Of a DNA stretch of 38,211 nucleotides, positions 34,511 to 38,211 are shown piece by piece (the stretch's first letter is position 1; each line of letters begins with the position of its first letter). Below the pieces are notes generated by a model that was not told where the DNA came from, did not search any database, and worked only from the letters and a program-made list of their open reading frames with translations. The position numbers and the translations under genes are program-made. This DNA comes from Phenylobacterium sp. (lineage in GTDB: Bacteria; Pseudomonadota; Alphaproteobacteria; Caulobacterales; Caulobacteraceae): NCBI GenBank assembly GCA_003136395.1, contig PLEH01000061.1, forward strand, positions 1,788 to 39,998, in the 5' to 3' direction.

Positions 34511-35779
34511 CTACTTCAGCCGCGGCGGCGGTTCGTGGCCGAGATCCTGGATCAGCTTGGTCAGCAGATAGAGCCTGGGGGTCACGGTGCCGAGCAGGAG
34601 GTACTCGGTGGGCGCGTGGAAATTGGCGGCCGCCGGGCCGAGACCGTCCAGGGCTGGAATGCCCGCCTCGTAGGCCATGGCCGATTCCGAGGCGCCGCCG
34701 TTGCCGCCGCGGGTGATCGTAAGGCCCAGGCCCGCATAGATCGCCTCGGCCTTGCCGGCCAGCGCATCGGTGCCGGGATTGTTGGCCAGCGGCGGGAACG
34801 AACCTTCGTGGGTGACGGTGACCTTGGTGTCCGGCACCTGGGTCGTGAGCGCGTTCTTGGCCATGATCGCCTGGACCCGGTCGTAGTCGGCCTTGTCGCG
34901 GACCCGCACGTTGATCTGGGCGGAGGCGTGGTCGGGGATGATGTTCCCTCTGGAGCCGGCCTGCAGGATCGTCAGGTTGGCGGTGAGCCCGTCGCCCGAC
35001 TTCGGAAAGACGTCGTCCAGTTGAATCTGGTGGATCAGTTCAGTGGCGGCGTTGCGGCCCTCCTGCGGGGCTATCCCGGCGTGGGCGGCGCGGCCGGTTA
35101 TGTCGATGGTGTAGGTCGAGCCGCCCTTGCGCCATACCGTCATCACGTCGGGAGTGTCGCCAGGCTCCAGGTTCAGCTCGACGTCGGCGTCGCGGACTAG
35201 CTTCTCGATCAGCTTGCGGGTGCCGGGCGAGCCGCGTTCCTCGGACGTCTCGATCAGGAAGACGATCTGCTTGAAGTCCTTGAACCCCAGGTCGTGCAGG
35301 ATTTGCAGGGCGTAGACGCCCTCGATCACACCGCCCTTCTCGTCGGAGACGCCGGGCCCGTAGGCCTTCTCGGCATCCATGCGGAACGGCCGCTTGGCGG
35401 CCGTGCCGGGCTCGAACACGGTGTCGATGTGGCCGATCAGCAGAATCCGGCCCTTGCCGGTCCCGGCGAGCGTCGCGACCGTGTTTTCCGGCAGGCCGTC
35501 GGCCTCGGCTTTCACGCTCTCGATGGAAAAGCCCATGGCCTTCAGCCGGCCGGCGAGGATTGCGGCGATCTTCCGCCCACCCTCCACGTCGCCGGTTCCG
35601 GAGTCCACGTTCACCACTTGCTCCAGCAGCTTCAGCTGGTTCGGACGGGCGGCCTCGGCCGCCGCCCAGACCTTCGCGTCCCTGACCGGCGTTTTGGGGG
35701 CCGGCGCCTTCGGGGCGCCCTGAGCCGGGAAACTGAGCAAGGCCGCGCCGGCAGCCATAACGATGAATTTGAACTTCAT
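34511..35779 (-). CDS. M20-family zinc carboxypeptidase (glutamate carboxypeptidase type), secreted
   Basis: The 422-residue enzyme starts at ATG 35779 behind GGGGGA and has a signal peptide (FIVMAAGAALLSFPAQG, residues 5-21). Metal and catalytic residues follow the M20 plan: His117 and Asp119 in LIGHIDTVFEP, bridging Asp146 in GPGVSDEKGG, Glu180/Glu181 in IETSEERGS, the LNLEPGD acid, and the final His in AAANFHAPTEY. The dimerisation domain is between about 215 and 325. Homologues such as CPG2 remove C-terminal glutamate from peptides or folates in the periplasm. It diverges from clpP. Confidence 0.92.
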   Translation of the reverse strand: MKFKFIVMAAGAALLSFPAQGAPKAPAPKTPVRDAKVWAAAEAARPNQLKLLEQVVNVDSGTGDVEGGRKIAAILAGRLKAMGFSIESVKAEADGLPENTVATLAGTGKGRILLIGHIDTVFEPGTAAKRPFRMDAEKAYGPGVSDEKGGVIEGVYALQILHDLGFKDFKQIVFLIETSEERGSPGTRKLIEKLVRDADVELNLEPGDTPDVMTVWRKGGSTYTIDITGRAAHAGIAPQEGRNAATELIHQIQLDDVFPKSGDGLTANLTILQAGSRGNIIPDHASAQINVRVRDKADYDRVQAIMAKNALTTQVPDTKVTVTHEGSFPPLANNPGTDALAGKAEAIYAGLGLTITRGGNGGASESAMAYEAGIPALDGLGPAAANFHAPTEYLLLGTVTPRLYLLTKLIQDLGHEPPPRLK

Positions 35780-35946
35780 GGAATCCCCCGAGCACACATG
35801 CGCCACCATGGCCGCGCCGCGAATCAGATCAAGCCGAAAGGGCCCGCGCGCTCACGTCACCTTGCGCGTGGCCGCGCGGCACGCGATATCCTCTCTGAAC
35901 GGGCCGTCGGCAGGCTCGTCAAGACTCCAAGAAGGACTGCTTCCCT

Positions 35947-36567
35947 ATGCGTGACCCCGTCACCACCGCGCTGGGCCTCGTGCCGATGGTCGTCGAGCAG
36001 ACGAGCCGAGGCGAGCGCGCCTACGACATTTTCTCCCGGCTCCTGAAGGACCGGATCATCTTCCTGGCGGGGCCCGTCGAGGACAACATGGCGGCGCTGA
36101 TCTGCGCCCAGTTGCTGCACCTCGAGGCGGAGAACCCCAAGAAGGAAATCCAGATGTACATCAACTCGCCGGGTGGGGTGGTGACCTCCGGCCTGGCGAT
36201 CTACGACACCATGCAATACATCAAGAGCCCGGTGATCACGCTCTGCCTGGGCATGGCGGCGTCGATGGGTTCGTTCCTGCTGATGGCGGGCGAAAAGGGG
36301 CACCGGATCGCACTCCCCAACGCGCGGATCATGGTTCACCAGCCGTCGGGCGGCTTTTCCGGCAAGGCCTCGGACATCGAGCGCCACGCCGAGGACATCA
36401 TCAAGACCAAGCAGCGCCTGAACGAGCTCTACGCCAAGCACACCGGACAGACGCTGGAGACGGTCGAGGGCGTGCTCGACCGCGACAGCTTCATGACCGC
36501 AGAGGAAGCCAAGGCCTGGGGCATCGTCGACCACGTCTGGGAAAAGCGCGAAACCGACGAGGCTTAG
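35947..36567 (+). CDS. clpP: ATP-dependent Clp protease proteolytic subunit
   Basis: The 206-residue serine protease has the triad Ser106 ([12 protein letters not shown]), His131 ([10 protein letters not shown]) and Asp180 (GVLDRDSF). It forms a double heptamer that degrades proteins fed by ClpX or ClpA. In Caulobacter this protease is needed for cell-cycle turnover of CtrA. A short AAGGA lies about 11 nt before ATG 35947. clpX is not within the window; the genes that follow are an SDR-like protein and, on the other strand, a cicA-like gene. Confidence 0.97.
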   Translation: MRDPVTTALGLVPMVVEQTSRGERAYDIFSRLLKDRIIFLAGPVEDNMAALICAQLLHLEAENPKKEIQMYINSPGGVVTSGLAIYDTMQYIKSPVITLCLGMAASMGSFLLMAGEKGHRIALPNARIMVHQPSGGFSGKASDIERHAEDIIKTKQRLNELYAKHTGQTLETVEGVLDRDSFMTAEEAKAWGIVDHVWEKRETDEA

Positions 36568-36577
36568 CCACCTGCCA

Positions 36578-37120
36578 ATGACGGACGCGCACATCCTGGT
36601 GGTGGGCGGGACCGGCATGCTGGCCGGACTTACCGAGGCGCTCGCCGGAGACGGCGGGCGCCTCAGTCTCTTGTCCCGCCAGGCCTCGCGGTTTGCCGGG
36701 CCGGACAACCTCACCGGCTATGATGTCGACTACCTCGATAAAGCCGCGTTCGTGGCCGCGCTCGAAGCCGCCGGGCCTGTTGATCTGGCAGTCGCCTGGT
36801 TTCACAGCGTGAAGATCCCCGCGGCGCGCCGGCTCGCCGAGCGCATCGGATCACCGAGGGGCTCCGGGCGCCTGTTCCAGGTTGTGGGCAGCGCCACCGG
36901 CGACCCCACGCATCTCGACCGATTGGCCACGGCGGCCGATGTCGCGGCGAACCTCCCCCAATGCCGGCTGCGTCAGGTGGTGCTCGGTTTCCAGATCGAA
37001 GACGGTCGCTCGCGCTGGCTGACCGACGCCGAAATCTCGGGCGGCGTGTTGGCCGCCGTACGGGCGGACCAGCTCTACACTGTCGTAGGTCAGGTCGCAC
37101 CTTGGTCGGCTAGACCTTGA
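36578..37120 (+). CDS. Short-chain dehydrogenase-like protein, shortened
   Basis: The 180-residue protein begins with the Rossmann motif ILVVGGTGMLAG and has LSLLSRQASR and VDLAVAWFHS strands of the SDR fold. It lacks the YxxxK catalytic pair and the C-terminal substrate loop of complete enzymes, so catalysis is doubtful; a nucleotide-binding regulatory role or an atypical SDR is more likely. It follows clpP by 10 bp and is likely on the same transcript. It overlaps the convergent small ORF by 11 bp. Confidence 0.75.
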   Translation: MTDAHILVVGGTGMLAGLTEALAGDGGRLSLLSRQASRFAGPDNLTGYDVDYLDKAAFVAALEAAGPVDLAVAWFHSVKIPAARRLAERIGSPRGSGRLFQVVGSATGDPTHLDRLATAADVAANLPQCRLRQVVLGFQIEDGRSRWLTDAEISGGVLAAVRADQLYTVVGQVAPWSARP

Positions 37121-37358
37121 GACGATCGCGCGCGGCGTTCATGAGGGCCGCCTGACCCGCCGGGTGAGTGACATCGATCCGTTCGTTCGGGTCGCTGATG
37201 TCGGCGAACATTCCCTTCGGATCTTCGTGGAAGTGCAGGAAAGCCCGGGACTTTCGGTAGAACACGCCGCGTTTCTTCTCGGTCAGGCCGGGCAGGGCGC
37301 GGAGTTGGGCCAGCAGGTCGTCCACCCGATCCAGATCCTGGTCGCGAGCGTGCCTCAC
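37110..37358 (-). CDS. Small conserved protein
   Basis: An 82-residue protein starting at GTG 37358, overlapping the cicA stop as GTGA, which indicates translational coupling with cicA. The central GLTEKKRGVFYRKSRAFLHF, DPKGMFADI, RIDVT stretch has the look of a conserved, compact domain, reminiscent of small unnamed proteins in other bacteria. No membrane part or signal. Function unknown. Confidence 0.75.
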   Translation of the reverse strand: MRHARDQDLDRVDDLLAQLRALPGLTEKKRGVFYRKSRAFLHFHEDPKGMFADISDPNERIDVTHPAGQAALMNAARDRLKV

Positions 37359-38026
37359 GGCGTCCCCGTGAACACCCGGTAGCCGGCGATCCCGGCCATC
37401 GCCAGCATCTCTCGGTCGCCCCGGGTATCGCCATAGGCGGCCTTGATCTCGACGTCGGGCCCAAAGGCGGCCTTCAGCCGCGCCACCTTCTCCGGCCCTC
37501 GGCAGTTGGGTGTCGCAAACCGGCCGGTGACCCGCCCGTGCGCGTCGAAATCGAGCTCGGTCCCCAGCAAGCCGTCGGCGCCCAGCCCACGGGCGAAGGG
37601 CGCGACGAGGACTTCTGGCGAGGCCGTGACGATCACCAGGCGGACATGGTCCGCCCGCCAGCGTTTCCAGGCGCCCACCGCGTCGGGCCGCAGGAGGCTG
37701 CGGGAGAACCGCTCAGCGAACTCTCGGGCATCGGCCTCGAGGCGTTCGCGGGGGACTCCGCGCAGATATTCCCGCACGGCCGCCGCCTTGATCCGCCCCC
37801 GGTCGCGATGAAGGAGATAGGCCAGCGCGTCCGGCGCAAGCCTGAGGAGCCCCAGGGCGTAGCGCCCGGGGCCGGCCCGCCATTTCAGGAAGGCGATGAA
37901 GCTGTCGCGGACCGTCAGTGTGCCGTCGAAGTCGAAGGCCACGATGGGCGGTTCGGGGGGCGGTTCGGCGGGCGGATCGGGGGGCGCCTCTGCGGAAATG
38001 TCGCCGGCCGGCTGGTCTTGTGCCAT
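37355..38026 (-). CDS. cicA: CicA-like HAD-family phosphatase
   Basis: A 223-residue HAD-IB hydrolase. Motif I is AFDFDGTLTVRDSF (nucleophile Asp32, acid Asp34), motif II is VIVTASPEV and motif III lies at AAYGDTRGDREML. Its place beside clpP recalls Caulobacter CicA, a HAD-type protein reported to lie in the clpP-clpX region and to affect growth and shape when its dose changes. Here it points leftward. The N-terminus is proline-rich (PPDPPAEPPPEPP). ATG 38026 is preferred over 38086, which would add an unlike leader; neither has a strong ribosome binding site. Confidence 0.82.
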   Translation of the reverse strand: MAQDQPAGDISAEAPPDPPAEPPPEPPIVAFDFDGTLTVRDSFIAFLKWRAGPGRYALGLLRLAPDALAYLLHRDRGRIKAAAVREYLRGVPRERLEADAREFAERFSRSLLRPDAVGAWKRWRADHVRLVIVTASPEVLVAPFARGLGADGLLGTELDFDAHGRVTGRFATPNCRGPEKVARLKAAFGPDVEIKAAYGDTRGDREMLAMAGIAGYRVFTGTP

Positions 38027-38211
38027 TTCGGCCAAAATCCCATCTAAGACTGCGTATCGCTCACAAAGCAGGCGATGCGTTGCCAATTGTCGCGACCTCG
38101 CGCCAAGGGTTGTGATCCTCGGCTGGATCGAGGAATGTCAAGACTTAGACAACCCGCGGCGCGTATTCTGCATTGATAGGGCGGCGACGTCCGTGGGGCG
38201 ATTCCAGGCTA

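Noticed and set aside
38027-38211. CtrA or promoter motifs upstream of cicA at the right edge
   Set aside because: No TTAA-N7-TTAA pair and no convincing -35/-10; a single GATTC is uninformative.

Overview
The window reads as chromosomal DNA of a GC-rich alphaproteobacterium, most likely a member of the Caulobacteraceae (Caulobacter/Phenylobacterium type). The reasons are the very high GC third-position bias, the IscR-desulfurase-SufB-C-D-S-T-A iron-sulfur cluster, a ClpP gene followed by a CicA-like HAD phosphatase, an EcfG-type stress promoter motif, and a panel of proteins that all look alphaproteobacterial. No rRNA, tRNA, CRISPR array, phage genes or transposase gene were found. Genes are packed tightly and the longest stretch without a confident functional gene is at the left edge (about 103-883).

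Layout. 1-102: start of a leftward M23-type peptidase. 268-791: a 520-bp element with perfect 15-bp inverted ends flanked by TA, carrying decayed or frameshifted small ORFs. 884-5645: housekeeping genes bcp, tyrS, anmK and panB-panC. 5738-10445: the translation-factor region with efp (TTG start), epmA, a 2-oxoglutarate dioxygenase, epmB and an RluF-type pseudouridine synthase. EpmB would make beta-lysine, EpmA would attach it to Lys33 of EF-P, and EF-P would relieve polyproline stalling; the same window encodes an ABC-F protein with 11 consecutive prolines. 10442-17376: a histidine kinase and an unusual short response regulator diverging from a MacA/LolD/FtsX-MacB type export system plus a small secreted protein.

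17382-18571: a SnoaL-like protein, a palindromic intergenic repeat and a COG2945-type hydrolase. 18752-25965: the iscR-iscS-sufB-(unknown 137 aa)-sufC-sufD-sufS-sufT-sufA operon, with start/stop overlaps at most junctions and a candidate IscR site upstream. 25962-28737: a flippase/LPG-synthase-like membrane protein, then a putative general-stress group (EcfG motif, BON-domain protein, small acidic-tailed protein) and an inward-rectifier K+ channel. 28710-31699: ABC-F, ndk and a small basic coiled-coil protein. 31696-33288: a cobalt-type nitrile hydratase operon (alpha, beta, accessory). 33404-38026: DsbA-like protein, secreted hypothetical, M20 peptidase, clpP, SDR-like protein, a small conserved protein and cicA. 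38027-38211 holds only the non-coding region upstream of cicA.

Two patterns run across the window. First, five of the nine convergent gene pairs overlap by exactly 4 bp through shared stop codons (CTAG, CTAA or TTAG), leaving no room for a terminator between them. Second, several starts are TTG or GTG (efp, epmA, sufD, nitrile hydratase beta and accessory genes, response regulator), supported by start/stop overlaps or Shine-Dalgarno sites. The window is mostly ordinary core genome. The parts I find least explained are the left-edge element, the dioxygenase inside the EF-P region, and the unnamed Suf-operon gene.
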